Shown: piece by piece, positions 1 through 9,360 of the stretch
Numbering within the stretch: position 1 is the first letter of the stretch
Layout: each line of letters begins with the position of its first letter
Origin: Litchfieldia alkalitelluris
Lineage (GTDB): Bacteria; Bacillota; Bacilli; Bacillales; Bacillaceae_L
DNA: 64,000 bases
NCBI RefSeq assembly: GCF_002019645.1
Contig: NZ_KV917374.1
Location: 2,058,696 to 2,122,695, forward strand
Reading direction: 5' to 3'
Made by a program: the position numbers and the translations under genes
The notes under the pieces: generated by a model
What the model saw: the letters and a program-made list of their open reading frames with translations, nothing else
What the model was told of the DNA's origin: nothing
The model's database searches: none

Positions 1-1124
1 GCCTAGGAAATCCTTTATATCATTGGACACATCTTGAATTAAAGCGTGTTTTTGATGTGGATTTACTATTAAATGAGGAGACCTGCCAAGAGATATGGGA
101 GATTTGTAATACCAAATTGCAAAGTCCTGACTTTAGCGCTCAGAAACTCATTGAAAAGTTTAAAGTGAAGATGATTGGTACTACCGATGACCCAGTTGAT
201 GATTTACTTTTTCATAAAGAATTGAAGGAGAAGTTACCGAATACAAAAGTTCTAGCATCGTTTCGTCCAGATTTATTTTTGAAAATATCAGCACCTACAT
301 TTACCCAGGTGGTTGAGAACTTAAGTAAGAAAGTCGACCGAGAGATTACTAGCTTCGAAGAATTTCTAGCGGGTTTAAAACAGAGAGTCAGCTATTTTCA
401 TGAGTTAGGTTGTCGGATTTCAGATCATGGATTTGAATATTTACCATATGAAGATTGTACAAAAGAAGAAGCTGAAGACATTTTTTCATTTCGTTATAGT
501 GGGAAGATGATCACAGCTCATGAAGAGAACAAATTCATGACTTATATGATGCTTTTTCTAGGGAAACTATATCACTCACATGATTGGGTCATGCAGTTAC
601 ATATTGGAGCAGTCAGAGACAATAATTTAAGAATGCTGGAGCGGATTGGACCTAATACTGGTTATGATTCAATCAATGATTTTGAATTAGCAAAGCCACT
701 GAATTCTTTGTTAGGTAAATTAGATCAACATAATCAATTACCAAAAACGATTCTTTATAGCTTAAATCCTGCCCATAACGAAGTCATCGCTACAGCAGCA
801 GGGAATTTCCAAGGAGAGGGAATTAAGGGGAAAATTCAGTTTGGTTCTGGCTGGTGGTTTAATGATCAAAAAGACGGGATGATCAGACAATTAAAAGATC
901 TCGCAAATTTTGGTATTTTGGGTACATTTGTTGGGATGCTGACTGATTCTAGAAGCTTCTTATCCTACACAAGGCATGAGTATTTTCGGAGAATTCTATG
1001 TGATTTAATCGGAAGTTGGGCTGAAAAGGGTGAGGTGCCCTATGATTTAAATCTTTTAGGAAAGTTAGTTGAAGACATATGTTACTACAATGCAAGAGAT
1101 TATTTTAAACTTCATGAGAAATAG
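1..1124 (+). CDS. uxaC: Glucuronate isomerase, 5' end cut by window
   Basis: Uronate isomerase (UxaC family), which converts D-glucuronate to D-fructuronate in the cytoplasm; here it would process the glucuronic acid side groups of glucuronoxylan. The reading frame is open from base 3, where it encodes GNPLYHWTHLELKR, a stretch typical of the region after the UxaC N-terminus. The gene therefore starts before the window, and the GTG at 57 is not the start. About 373 residues are present out of a family length of roughly 465-470. Internal UxaC blocks include DDPVDDL, LASFRPD, QLHIGAVRDNN, GSGWWFNDQ and a C-terminal segment ending DICYYNARDYF. It ends 12 bp before the beta-xylosidase gene, whose ribosome binding site (GAGGAG) follows the stop codon, so the two are very probably co-transcribed. 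Confidence 0.95.
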   Translation, partial: LGNPLYHWTHLELKRVFDVDLLLNEETCQEIWEICNTKLQSPDFSAQKLIEKFKVKMIGTTDDPVDDLLFHKELKEKLPNTKVLASFRPDLFLKISAPTFTQVVENLSKKVDREITSFEEFLAGLKQRVSYFHELGCRISDHGFEYLPYEDCTKEEAEDIFSFRYSGKMITAHEENKFMTYMMLFLGKLYHSHDWVMQLHIGAVRDNNLRMLERIGPNTGYDSINDFELAKPLNSLLGKLDQHNQLPKTILYSLNPAHNEVIATAAGNFQGEGIKGKIQFGSGWWFNDQKDGMIRQLKDLANFGILGTFVGMLTDSRSFLSYTRHEYFRRILCDLIGSWAEKGEVPYDLNLLGKLVEDICYYNARDYFKLHEK

Positions 1125-1136
1125 AGGAGTGAAATC

Positions 1137-2642
1137 ATGGAAACCATCCAAGTTCAATTAAACCAGGTTAGTTCGTTTAATAAGAATTGGCAATATTGCG
1201 TAGGAACAGGCAGATTAGGGTTAGCGCTTCAAAAGGAATACTTGGAACACCTTAAGTTAGCGAAAGAAAAGATCGGGTTTAAGTATATCAGAGGTCATGG
1301 TCTACTATCAGATGATGTTGGAATCTATCGAGAAATAAAGGTTGGGGATGAGGTTCGCCCTTTTTACAACTTTACTTACATTGACCGTATTTTTGATTCT
1401 TTTTTAGAATTAGATATTCGTCCTTTTATTGAGTTTGGTTTTATGCCGAAAAAATTAGCCTCTGGTGATCAAACGATCTTTTATTGGGAAGGAAATGTTA
1501 CCCCACCAAATGATTATCAAAAGTGGCATGATTTAATTGTTGCAGTGGTGTCGCATTTTATTGACCGATACGGCATAGAAGAAGTACTTCAATGGCCGTT
1601 TGAGGTGTGGAATGAACCGAACCTTGTTAACTTCTGGAAGGATGCGGATAAGGAGGAGTACTTTAAATTATATAAAGTTACCGCACTTGCCGTGAAATCT
1701 GTTCATCCTGATCTACAGGTTGGTGGTCCAGCTATTTGTGGTGGTGCTGATCATTGGATTACTGATTTTCTAGCATTTTGTGAACGTGAAGAAGTGCCGG
1801 TTGATTTTGTTTCAAGGCATGGTTATACCTCTGAAGCACCAAAGAAGGTTACTCCAGATTATTATTACCAAGATTTATATGAACCAACAGATTTACTTGA
1901 TCAATTTAAAATTGCAAAAGAGTTGATAGAGGAATCGTCATTCCCAAATCTACCTTTTCATATTACCGAATATAACACGTCTTATAGCCCGATCAACCCT
2001 GTTCATGATACAACCTTAAATGCTGCTTATTTGGCGAGAACGTTGAGTGAGGGTGGAGATTATGTTGACTCCATTTCTTATTGGACTTTCAGTGATGTGT
2101 TTGAAGAATTAGATGTACCTAAAGCACAGTTTCATGGCGGATTTGGGTTAATTGGATTAAATCAAATTCCAAAACCAACCTTCCATTTATTCTCGTTTTT
2201 TAATCAGCTAGGAGAAGAACAGCTATACCGTGACGACAAGATGTTAGTTACAAGAAAGCAAAACGGTGTGATTTCTCTTGTCGCTTGGAATGTGGTGATG
2301 GAAAAAGGAGAAGGCTTCGAAAGAACGATAGAATTAAAAATTCCTGTTGGGTTTAAAGATGGTTTTGTGAAACGACAAACCATTGACGAGAATCATGCGA
2401 ATCCATGGAAAGTATGGCAACAAATGGGCAGACCAAGATTCCCAGATAAAGCCTCAGTAGAAACATTAAGAGAAGCTGCAGTACCAAAAATAACTACAGC
2501 TAGGCTTGAAGCAGAAGAGGGAATCGTTACACTTCTTATTACTCTTACAAAAAACGAAGTAACATTGATAGAAATAAATCCAATACGCGATGAAACTGAA
2601 AGCTATGTAGGGTTAGATGATTCATTGATTACTTCTTATTAA
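1137..2642 (+). CDS. xynB: GH39 beta-xylosidase
   Basis: Family GH39 retaining beta-1,4-xylosidase of 501 residues, which hydrolyses short xylo-oligosaccharides to xylose. There is no signal peptide, so it acts inside the cell on imported oligomers. The general acid/base is Glu160 in VWNEPN and the nucleophile is Glu278 in ITEYNTSY. As I recall, these are the same positions as in characterised Thermoanaerobacterium and Geobacillus enzymes. The length is normal for the family. The gene lies 12 bp after uxaC in the same orientation, with GAGGAG before the ATG. The following gene (GH8) is about 220 bp away across an R1 repeat, so it may be in the same transcript or have its own promoter. Confidence 0.96.
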   Translation: METIQVQLNQVSSFNKNWQYCVGTGRLGLALQKEYLEHLKLAKEKIGFKYIRGHGLLSDDVGIYREIKVGDEVRPFYNFTYIDRIFDSFLELDIRPFIEFGFMPKKLASGDQTIFYWEGNVTPPNDYQKWHDLIVAVVSHFIDRYGIEEVLQWPFEVWNEPNLVNFWKDADKEEYFKLYKVTALAVKSVHPDLQVGGPAICGGADHWITDFLAFCEREEVPVDFVSRHGYTSEAPKKVTPDYYYQDLYEPTDLLDQFKIAKELIEESSFPNLPFHITEYNTSYSPINPVHDTTLNAAYLARTLSEGGDYVDSISYWTFSDVFEELDVPKAQFHGGFGLIGLNQIPKPTFHLFSFFNQLGEEQLYRDDKMLVTRKQNGVISLVAWNVVMEKGEGFERTIELKIPVGFKDGFVKRQTIDENHANPWKVWQQMGRPRFPDKASVETLREAAVPKITTARLEAEEGIVTLLITLTKNEVTLIEINPIRDETESYVGLDDSLITSY

Positions 2643-2680
2643 AATCTAGTCCTAAAAAGATTGATAAGGTGTGCGCTCTT

Positions 2681-2839
2681 TGAGGGAAATGAGTAGAGAT
2701 CTACTTAATTCCTTTGGGATTTAGCGGGTACAAAGAGACCCCGCAGGAGCAGTAGGCGACGAGGCACGCGGACCACTCCACGGTATGCCGCGAGTGGATC
2801 GGAGCACATGGAACTCTGCTATCTGGGTTATTTCCAGGG
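2681..2839 (+). repeat. R1 intergenic repeat, diverged copy
   Basis: Diverged copy of the dispersed R1 repeat. Landmarks are GAATGAGTAGAGATCTACTT at the left, GAGACCCCGCAGGAGC and GCGACGAGG in the centre, GCGAGTGGATCGGAGC, then GGAACTCTGC and TTATTTCCAGGG at the right. It fills most of the gap between xynB and the GH8 gene. No ORF or promoter was recognised in it. Confidence 0.8.
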
Positions 2840-2866
2840 AAGATATTAAAAAATGGAGGAATTCAA

Positions 2867-4021
2867 ATGACGACTATGACAAATCAAGGTTCATTTTACA
2901 CTGGTGTTTATCGTAACTTATTCAAGGAGTACGGCTATACTGAAGAAGAAATTCAAGCTAGACTAGAAGATAGCTGGAATAAAATCTTTTTTGGTGACGA
3001 AGATACAAAGATTTACTTTGAGCCAGATGAAAAGAGTGGCTATCTGCTTGATACAGGTAACAATGATGTGCGTACAGAAGGTATGTCATACGGAATGATG
3101 ATGGCTGTTCAACTTGATAAAAAAGACGTATTTGATCGTATTTGGTATTGGACAAAGAAAAATATGTATATGACTGAAGGCTTACATGCAGGGTATTTTG
3201 CTTGGTCATGCCAACCTGATGGAAAGAAAAATGCCTATGGTCCTGCTCCTGATGGGGAAGAGTTCTTTGCACTTGCATTATTTTTTGCTTCACATCGTTG
3301 GGGAAATGGAGAAGAAGAGCCATTTAACTACAGTGCACAAGCAAGAAAGCTTTTAAGTGATTGTATCCATAAAGGTGAAAATAATGATGGTCATCCAATG
3401 TGGAATCCAGAAAATAAATTAATTAAGTTTGTACCAGAAGTGGAATACTCAGATCCTTCATACCATCTTCCACATTTTTATGAGTTGTTTGCATTGTGGG
3501 CGAATGAAGAGGATCGTGAATTTTGGAAGGAAGCAACGAAGGCAAGTCGTGACTATTTGCACATTTCTTGTCATCCAGTAACAGGCTTAGCACCAGAATA
3601 TGCCTTTTATGATGGAACCCCGAATGATGAGAGAGGGTATGGTCATTTCTTTAGTGATTCATATCGTGTTGCTGCTAATATCGGGTTAGACTATGAATGG
3701 TTCAAGGCAGATCCATGGCAGACAGAAGAAGCTGATAGAATACAAGGTTTCTTTGCAGATAAGCAACCTGAAGATTATCGTCGTTATCAAATTGATGGGA
3801 CTCCATTTGAGGAAAAATCATTACATCCAGTTGGGCTAATTGCAACAAATGCAATGGCTGCATTAGCTTCGGTCGATGGTCCACACGCTCGTGAAACAGT
3901 TGAACTATTTTGGAACACACCAGTTCGTACAGGTGTAAGAAGATATTATGATAACTGCTTGTATATGTTTAGTATGTTAGCTTTAAGTGGGAATTATCGG
4001 ATTTGGATGCCTAAGAAATAA
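2867..4021 (+). CDS. GH8 reducing-end xylose-releasing exo-oligoxylanase
   Basis: Family GH8 enzyme of 384 residues, closely resembling the Bacillus halodurans Rex enzyme, which removes xylose from the reducing end of xylo-oligosaccharides by inversion. The general acid is Glu71 in VRTEGMSYGMMM and the base is Asp264 in FFSDSYRVAAN. These correspond, with an offset of one, to Glu70 and Asp263 of the halodurans enzyme as I recall it. There is no signal peptide, so it would work in the cytoplasm with the GH39 xylosidase: one trims the reducing end and the other the non-reducing end. The start ATG at 2867 is preceded by GGAGG at good spacing. A hairpin terminator follows the stop codon. Confidence 0.93.
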   Translation: MTTMTNQGSFYTGVYRNLFKEYGYTEEEIQARLEDSWNKIFFGDEDTKIYFEPDEKSGYLLDTGNNDVRTEGMSYGMMMAVQLDKKDVFDRIWYWTKKNMYMTEGLHAGYFAWSCQPDGKKNAYGPAPDGEEFFALALFFASHRWGNGEEEPFNYSAQARKLLSDCIHKGENNDGHPMWNPENKLIKFVPEVEYSDPSYHLPHFYELFALWANEEDREFWKEATKASRDYLHISCHPVTGLAPEYAFYDGTPNDERGYGHFFSDSYRVAANIGLDYEWFKADPWQTEEADRIQGFFADKQPEDYRRYQIDGTPFEEKSLHPVGLIATNAMAALASVDGPHARETVELFWNTPVRTGVRRYYDNCLYMFSMLALSGNYRIWMPKK

Positions 4022-4036
4022 TAATATTTTTGAGAG

Positions 4037-4070
4037 AAGGTACTTAGTGCGGTCTAGGTACCTTTTTTCT
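4037..4070 (+). terminator. Rho-independent terminator after GH8 gene
   Basis: Inverted repeat AAGGTAC ... GTACCTT followed by TTTTTTCT, 15 bp after the GH8 stop codon. It ends the xylan-degradation transcript just before the 186-bp repeat array. Confidence 0.8.
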
Positions 4071-4104
4071 GTGAAGTTACGTCGAAGAATCGATAAATGA
4101 TGAT

Positions 4105-5294
4105 AAGTGGACAATAAAATAATAGAATTGGCTAATAAAAGTCCCGAAGTGGTAGATACTGAGTCAAAACCCGCCAATAAACCAGTGTGGCACACGATTC
4201 TAAGTAGGAAATGAGTGGCAGAGATCCACTTTTTTGTGAGGTAATTGAAGTTTCTGTAGGGTTTAGGTTGAAAAATTGATAAAACATAAAAAATGGCTAA
4301 TAAACTAACAAAAGTGGCCAATAAAAGTCCCAAAGTGGTAGATACCGAACCAAAACCCGCCAATAAACCAGTGTGGCACACGATACTAAGTAGGAAATGA
4401 GGGCCAGAGATCCACTTTTTTGTGAGGTAATTAATGTTTTTACATGGGATTGGTTGAAAAATTGATAAAACATAAAAAATGGCTAATAAACTAACAAAAG
4501 TGGCCAATAAAAGTCCCAAAGTGGTAGATACCGAACCAAAACCCGCCAATAAACCAGGGTGGGATACGATACTAAGTAGGAAATGAGGGCCAGAGATCCA
4601 CTTTTTTGTGAGGTAATTAATGTTTTTACATGGGATTGGTTGAAAAATTGATAAAACACAAAAAATGGCTAATACACTAACAAAAGTGGCTAATAAAAGT
4701 CCCAAAGTGGTAGATACCGAACCAAAACCCGCCAATAAACCAGGGTGGGACACGATACTAAGTAGGAAATGAGGGCCAGAGATCCACTTTTTTGTGAGGT
4801 AATTAATATTCTTAAAGGAGTTAGGTTGAAAAAATTGATAAGATGCGATAAGTGGCTAATAAACTAACAAAAGTGGCTAATAAAAGTCCCAAAGTGGTAG
4901 ATACCGAGCTAAAACCCGCCAATAAACCAGGGTGGGACACGATACTAAGTAGGAAATGAGGGCCAGAGATCCACTTTTTTGTGAGGTAATTAATGTTTTT
5001 ACATGGGATTGGTTGAAAAATTGATAAAACACAAAAAATGGCTAATAAACTAACAAAAGTGGCTAATAAAAGTCCCAAAGTGGTAGATACCGAACCAAAA
5101 CCCGCAAATAAACCAGTGTGGCACACGATACTAAGTAGGAAATGAGGGCCAGAGATCCACTTTTTTGTGAGGTAATTAATGTTTTTGAAGGGTTTAGGTT
5201 GAAAAATTGAAAAGATCTGAAAACTGGCTAATAAACTAACAAAAGTGGCCAATAAAAGTCCCAAAGTGGTAGATACCGAACCAAAACCCGCCAA
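4105..5294. repeat. Tandem array of a 186-bp unit, about 6.5 copies
   Basis: The landmark GTCCCAAAGTGG (GTCCCGAAGTGG in the first copy) recurs at 4141, 4327, 4513, 4699, 4886, 5072 and 5258. The period is 186 bp, with one unit of 187 bp caused by an extra A near 4830. Each unit holds three short GCYAATAAA motifs, a GAGATCCACTTTTTTGTGAG segment and an AT-rich stretch. Inner copies are nearly identical while the outer copies are more diverged, as expected of an array that grows and homogenises by unequal exchange. Because 186 is a multiple of three, the minus strand shows long open frames with a 62-residue repeat. These have no ribosome binding site and are broken by the 187-bp unit, so I treat the array as non-coding. 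It fills the space between the GH8 and NERD genes. Confidence 0.93.
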
Positions 5295-5482
5295 AAAAAC
5301 TTCCCACAAACCTTAAAAACCACAAAATAACCACAAACAAAGCCGTTAAGTTAGATTTTTAACAACAATAGTTACTAGAGCACACCATTTTTCACTCTAA
5401 AAATCAAAATATCGTCATTCGCTTATTGATTTTCCTCATTATAAAATTAATCCATTCAAATAATTGAGAGGAGTCCCATAAG

Positions 5483-6460
5483 ATGATTTTAAAAGAAAGA
5501 AAATATCCACTAATAATGAAACAGTTGCAAGCCCTTATTCGAAGAATTCCTCCAAATCATCCCACACGTCAAGTAGTCATTGATGATTTTAAAAAAAGAG
5601 AAGCAGGATACAAAGGGGAAGTATCCATTGATTATCATTTGAGTTTTCTAGATAACAAGGAATTTTACATATTACATGACCTTAGATTAGCTGATGATCA
5701 ACTCCGTTACTTTCAAATTGACACGCTCATCTTATCTTCAAAAATGTTTATAATACTTGAAGTAAAAAATATTGCTGGAACATTGATCTTTGATAACGAC
5801 TTTAAGCAACTAATTCGTGTAAAAGAGGGGGAAGAAACAGGATTTAGATATCCTATCACTCAAACATCAAAGAAAGAATCTCAATTTCAAAACTGGCTTA
5901 GAGACAATCGATTTACTTTACCACCCATTACATCATTTGTTGTTATTAGTAATCCCCAAACAATCATAAAAGCCCCAACTGCAACTCGAATCATTTCCCA
6001 AAAAGTAATTCATAGTGAAAATATAGTAGAAAACATTAGTCGAATAGAGAGTTTACAAACAAAGGATGTAAATACAGACAAAGAATTAAGAAAACTTGCA
6101 CGTCATCTAATTAAGCAACATGTTGAGTTCTTTCAGGAATCTATTCTTTCGAAATATAACCTTACTATTACTGACTTGATTAAAGGTGTAATATGCGAAT
6201 ACTGTAACAATGCACCACTAAAACGAATTCATGGAAATTGGTATTGTTCTATATGTAACAATGAAAGTCGTGAAGCTCATATACCAGCTTTGTTGGATTA
6301 CGCTTTAATCATTTCACCGACAATTACTAATTCACAACTAAGAGAATATTTGTTAATTGATTCTGTTTCAGTCTCAAATAAATTATTAAAAACACTAAAC
6401 CTTGATCATCAAGGACAAAAGAAAATGAGAATATACTATATACCATTTAATTTACAATAA
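5483..6460 (+). CDS. NERD-domain protein with C-terminal zinc ribbon
   Basis: Protein of 325 residues with an N-terminal NERD (nuclease-related) domain: KGEVSIDYHL, then FQIDTLIL and EVKN, the D...ExK pattern of restriction-endonuclease-like folds. A likely zinc ribbon follows near residues 238-258, with CEYC and CSIC pairs. No signal peptide or membrane segment is present. NERD proteins are common in Bacillus and presumed to act on nucleic acid, but their true function is unknown. GAGAGGAG lies upstream of the ATG. The gene is flanked by the 186-bp array and by a bidirectional terminator shared with xylR. It has no evident link to xylose metabolism. Confidence 0.82.
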   Translation: MILKERKYPLIMKQLQALIRRIPPNHPTRQVVIDDFKKREAGYKGEVSIDYHLSFLDNKEFYILHDLRLADDQLRYFQIDTLILSSKMFIILEVKNIAGTLIFDNDFKQLIRVKEGEETGFRYPITQTSKKESQFQNWLRDNRFTLPPITSFVVISNPQTIIKAPTATRIISQKVIHSENIVENISRIESLQTKDVNTDKELRKLARHLIKQHVEFFQESILSKYNLTITDLIKGVICEYCNNAPLKRIHGNWYCSICNNESREAHIPALLDYALIISPTITNSQLREYLLIDSVSVSNKLLKTLNLDHQGQKKMRIYYIPFNLQ

Positions 6461-6488
6461 AAAACCCACAGAAAATTCCGTGGGTTTT
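6461..6488. terminator. Bidirectional terminator between NERD gene and xylR
   Basis: AAAACCCAC / GTGGGTTTT stem with A and T runs on both sides. It lies directly after the NERD stop codon and 16 bp from the xylR stop codon, so it can serve both converging genes. Confidence 0.9.
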
Positions 6489-6503
6489 GCTTATAATAGT
6501 TGT

Positions 6504-7676
6504 CTATGTCTGCTCCACTAATTCTTCCTGCTTAAAGAAGTTCTCAACAACAAATGCTGAAACTCCTAGGGCAGCTGGATAAATCGTTAATTCAGAAAAT
6601 TTAATCGACAACCCTTGGTGATGGAATGGTAGTGATTGTTCAAGGATCGTTTCCATTACGGATTCTTCTAGTAATTCCTTTGCCATCGTCATCCGATTCC
6701 CAATTATCACTTGCTGAGGATTAAGTGTATTCACTAGGTTTGTGATTCCGAAACCAATATATTGGCCAACACGCTTAAATAAATCAATTACTTCTTGGTT
6801 TGATTTTTTGGCTTCCTCAATTAATTCCTCAAGTGTCATGTCTGTTTTAAAAAGCTCTCTAGCTTCTTTTAAAAGTGCATGCTCGGATGCATAAGCTTCC
6901 CAGCATCCGTTTCTACCGCAGCTGCATTTTCTTCCATTAATATCAATCAGCATATGTCCAGATTCTCCGGAAAAGCCATTTTTTCCACAGTACAATTCAC
7001 TATTTAGAATAAGTCCAACACCAATCCCAATACTAGCACTAATATAAGTAATGTTTTCAAAAAGCTGTCCCGCCCCAAATCTCATTTCACCATATGCACC
7101 AGCATTTGCTTCATTTTCGACGATGATAGGTAGCTCAAATTCTATTTCGAGTTCTTTCTTTAATAAAGCATCTTTCCAACTTAAATTAGGAGCTAATAAA
7201 ATTTTCCCTTCCTTATTAACAATACCGGGAACTCCTACACCGATTCCAACAACTCCGTAACGGCTATTTGGAGCCATTTCAATCAGATGACGGATAAAGT
7301 CTTTTACTTGACTCGTGACAACTTCATAATCAAGGTGTTTTAAAGGAATATTTTTTTCGTAAATGATCTTTCCTTGGAGGTCAGTAAGAACGCCTAAAAG
7401 ATAGTTAACTCCAATATCAATTCCAATCGAATATCCAGCCACTTGGTTAAATAGAAGCATCACAGGTCTACGTCCACCACTTGATTCTCCAGGACCTGTT
7501 TCATATACAAGATCTTCATCTAATAACTCATTTACTAATGAAGATACAGTTGATTTATTTAAACCAGTACGCTGTGAAATCTCTGCGCGAGATAAGGGAG
7601 CTTGATCTTTAATCATTTGTAGTACAAGTGATTTATTATTACGCTTAACAACTTGTTGATTCCATGTAATTTGCAT
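6504..7676 (-). CDS. xylR: ROK-family xylose repressor XylR
   Basis: Transcription repressor of 390 residues. An N-terminal winged helix-turn-helix (about residues 10-70, LSRAEISQRTGLNKSTVSSL) is followed by a ROK sugar-kinase-like domain. The latter contains IGIDIGVNYLLG, GVGIGVPGIV, ENEANAGAYGE and the zinc-binding cluster CSCGRNGCWE. It is expected to repress xylAB and to release DNA when it binds xylose. It is divergent from xylA, and a palindromic operator with the typical XylR-site sequence lies in the shared intergenic region. AGGGGC precedes the ATG. The arrangement is the same as in other Bacillus xyl loci. Confidence 0.95.
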   Translation of the reverse strand: MQITWNQQVVKRNNKSLVLQMIKDQAPLSRAEISQRTGLNKSTVSSLVNELLDEDLVYETGPGESSGGRRPVMLLFNQVAGYSIGIDIGVNYLLGVLTDLQGKIIYEKNIPLKHLDYEVVTSQVKDFIRHLIEMAPNSRYGVVGIGVGVPGIVNKEGKILLAPNLSWKDALLKKELEIEFELPIIVENEANAGAYGEMRFGAGQLFENITYISASIGIGVGLILNSELYCGKNGFSGESGHMLIDINGRKCSCGRNGCWEAYASEHALLKEARELFKTDMTLEELIEEAKKSNQEVIDLFKRVGQYIGFGITNLVNTLNPQQVIIGNRMTMAKELLEESVMETILEQSLPFHHQGLSIKFSELTIYPAALGVSAFVVENFFKQEELVEQT

Positions 7677-7831
7677 GTTTTTCGCCCCTGTAATTTTTTG
7701 AGATAGAATTAGTATAAATTATTTAAACGCATATTGGTATTTTCCTTAATTTTCAGTCCTTTTTATGTGGCAAAAGGGACTATATATCAAGTTTCAATTC
7801 TATATTTTATCTTTAAAAATATTTTATCATA

Positions 7832-7862
7832 AACTTAGTTTATTGGATAGACAAATTAAGTT
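7832..7862. promoter_or_regulatory. XylR operator (xylO)
   Basis: Imperfect 31-bp palindrome with half sites AACTTAGTTTAT and ACAAATTAAGTT around TTGGATAG. This is the typical Bacillus XylR operator form. It covers the -35 box of the xylA promoter, so bound XylR would exclude RNA polymerase. Confidence 0.9.
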
Positions 7863-7876
7863 TTGGGTGGTATACT
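7848..7876 (+). promoter_or_regulatory. xylA sigma-A promoter
   Basis: -35 TAGACA at 7848-7853, a 17-bp spacer and -10 TATACT at 7871-7876. The -35 element is inside the XylR operator. The predicted transcription start is near 7883, giving a leader of about 85 nt before xylA that contains a cre site. Confidence 0.85.
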
Positions 7877-7905
7877 CAGGTTAAGTTAATAGTTCGTACG
7901 CTTTC

Positions 7906-7919
7906 AGAAAGCGATTACA
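7906..7919. promoter_or_regulatory. cre site (CcpA) in xylA leader
   Basis: AGAAAGCGATTACA matches the catabolite responsive element consensus TGWAANCGNTNWCA at 13 of 14 positions; only the first base differs. It lies about 23 bp after the predicted transcription start, a position where CcpA would act as a roadblock. This implies glucose repression in addition to XylR control. Confidence 0.85.
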
Positions 7920-7967
7920 ACTATTAAATTACAAATTAGATTAATAGAATCTTAGGAGGAATTTAAA

Positions 7968-9299
7968 ATGGCTTATTTTCCAAATGTAAACAAAGTTAAG
8001 TATGAAGGCCCAAATTCAAACAATCCTTTCGCATTTAAATATTACAACCCAGAAGAAATCGTTGGCGGAAAGTCAATGCAAGAATACCTTCGTTATTCAA
8101 TCGCTTACTGGCATACATTTACTGGTGAAGGTTCTGACCCATTCGGTGCTGGAACAGCAATCCGTCCTTGGGACCACCTAACTGGTTTAGATAAAGCAAA
8201 AGCTCGCGTTGAAGCAGCATTTGAATTTTTCGAAAAAATGAACGCTCCATTCTTTGCATTCCACGATGTGGATATAGCTCCAGAAGGAAGCACTTTAAGA
8301 GAATCTAATAAAAACGTTGATGTTATTGTTGCAATGATCAAAGAATACATGAAAACTAGCAACACAAAATTACTTTGGAACACTGCAAACATGTTCACAA
8401 ACCCACGTTATGTGTTCGGTGCAGCTACTTCTTCAAATGCTGATGTATTTGCTTACTCTGCTGCAAAAGTGAAAAAAGGTCTTGAAGTTGGTAAAGAGCT
8501 TGGCGCTGAAAACTATGTATTCTGGGGTGGACGTGAAGGTTACGAAACTCTATTAAATACTGATATGGGTCTTGAACTTGATAACCTTGCACGTTTCTTC
8601 CACTTAGCTGTTGATTATGCGAAGGAAATCGGCTTTGACGCTCCATTCTTAATCGAGCCAAAACCAAAAGAGCCATCAACTCACCAATACGACTTTGATG
8701 TAGCAACTGGTTTAGCATTCTTACAAAAATATGATCTTACTGATCACTTTGCATTCAACATCGAAGCAAACCATGCTACATTAGCTGGACATACATTTGA
8801 GCATGAATTACGTACAGCTCGTATCAACGGAATGCTTGGATCAGTAGATGCAAACCAAGGTGATACATTACTTGGATGGGATACTGACGAATTCCCAACA
8901 GACTTATATACTACAACTCTAGCTATGTATGAAATTATTCAAAATGGCGGTCTTGGTAAAGGTGGATTAAACTTCGATGCGAAAGTACGTCGTGGTTCAT
9001 TTGATACTGATGACTTATTCCACGCACACATCGCTGGTATGGATGCATTCGCTATCGGATTTAAAGTTGCTCAAAAACTAATCGATGACAAAGTGTTAGA
9101 AAACTTTATTGCTGATCGTTACAGCAGCTATACTCATGGTATCGGTAAAGATATCGTAGAAGGTAATACAGATCTTCATAAGCTTGAAGCATATGCATTA
9201 GACTTAGGAGATATTCAAAACAAATCAGGTCGTCAAGAGATGTTAAAGGCTACAATTAACCGTTATATCTTAAATGTTTCTGCAGGTGTGACTGTATAA
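7968..9299 (+). CDS. xylA: Xylose isomerase
   Basis: Class II xylose isomerase of 443 residues, converting D-xylose to D-xylulose in the cytoplasm with two divalent metal ions. The catalytic HD pair is His99-Asp100 in [12 protein letters not shown]. Metal-ligand segments are [21 protein letters not shown] and GSVDANQGD, and the [11 protein letters not shown] block is complete. TAGGAGG lies before the ATG. It is the first gene after the XylR-controlled promoter. An intervening hairpin separates it from xylB by 61 bp, which may lower xylB expression relative to xylA. Confidence 0.98.
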   Translation: MAYFPNVNKVKYEGPNSNNPFAFKYYNPEEIVGGKSMQEYLRYSIAYWHTFTGEGSDPFGAGTAIRPWDHLTGLDKAKARVEAAFEFFEKMNAPFFAFHDVDIAPEGSTLRESNKNVDVIVAMIKEYMKTSNTKLLWNTANMFTNPRYVFGAATSSNADVFAYSAAKVKKGLEVGKELGAENYVFWGGREGYETLLNTDMGLELDNLARFFHLAVDYAKEIGFDAPFLIEPKPKEPSTHQYDFDVATGLAFLQKYDLTDHFAFNIEANHATLAGHTFEHELRTARINGMLGSVDANQGDTLLGWDTDEFPTDLYTTTLAMYEIIQNGGLGKGGLNFDAKVRRGSFDTDDLFHAHIAGMDAFAIGFKVAQKLIDDKVLENFIADRYSSYTHGIGKDIVEGNTDLHKLEAYALDLGDIQNKSGRQEMLKATINRYILNVSAGVTV

Positions 9300-9309
9300 T
9301 AACAACTTG

Positions 9310-9340
9310 AAAGGATGTGTCAGTGGCACATCCTTTTCTT
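9310..9340 (+). terminator. Hairpin between xylA and xylB (attenuator or partial terminator)
   Basis: AAAGGATGTG / CACATCCTTT, a 10-bp stem with a 7-nt loop, followed by TCTTTG. It sits inside the presumed xylAB operon. The poor T tract suggests partial termination or 3'-end stabilisation rather than a full stop. Confidence 0.65.
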
Positions 9341-9360
9341 TGAATAAGGAGTGAGTATAG

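Noticed and set aside
3983-5309. Two minus-strand frames with a 62-residue hydrophobic repeat over the 186-bp array
   Set aside because: No ribosome binding site, broken by a 1-bp longer unit, and one runs into the 3' end of the GH8 gene; coding cannot be excluded but is unlikely.
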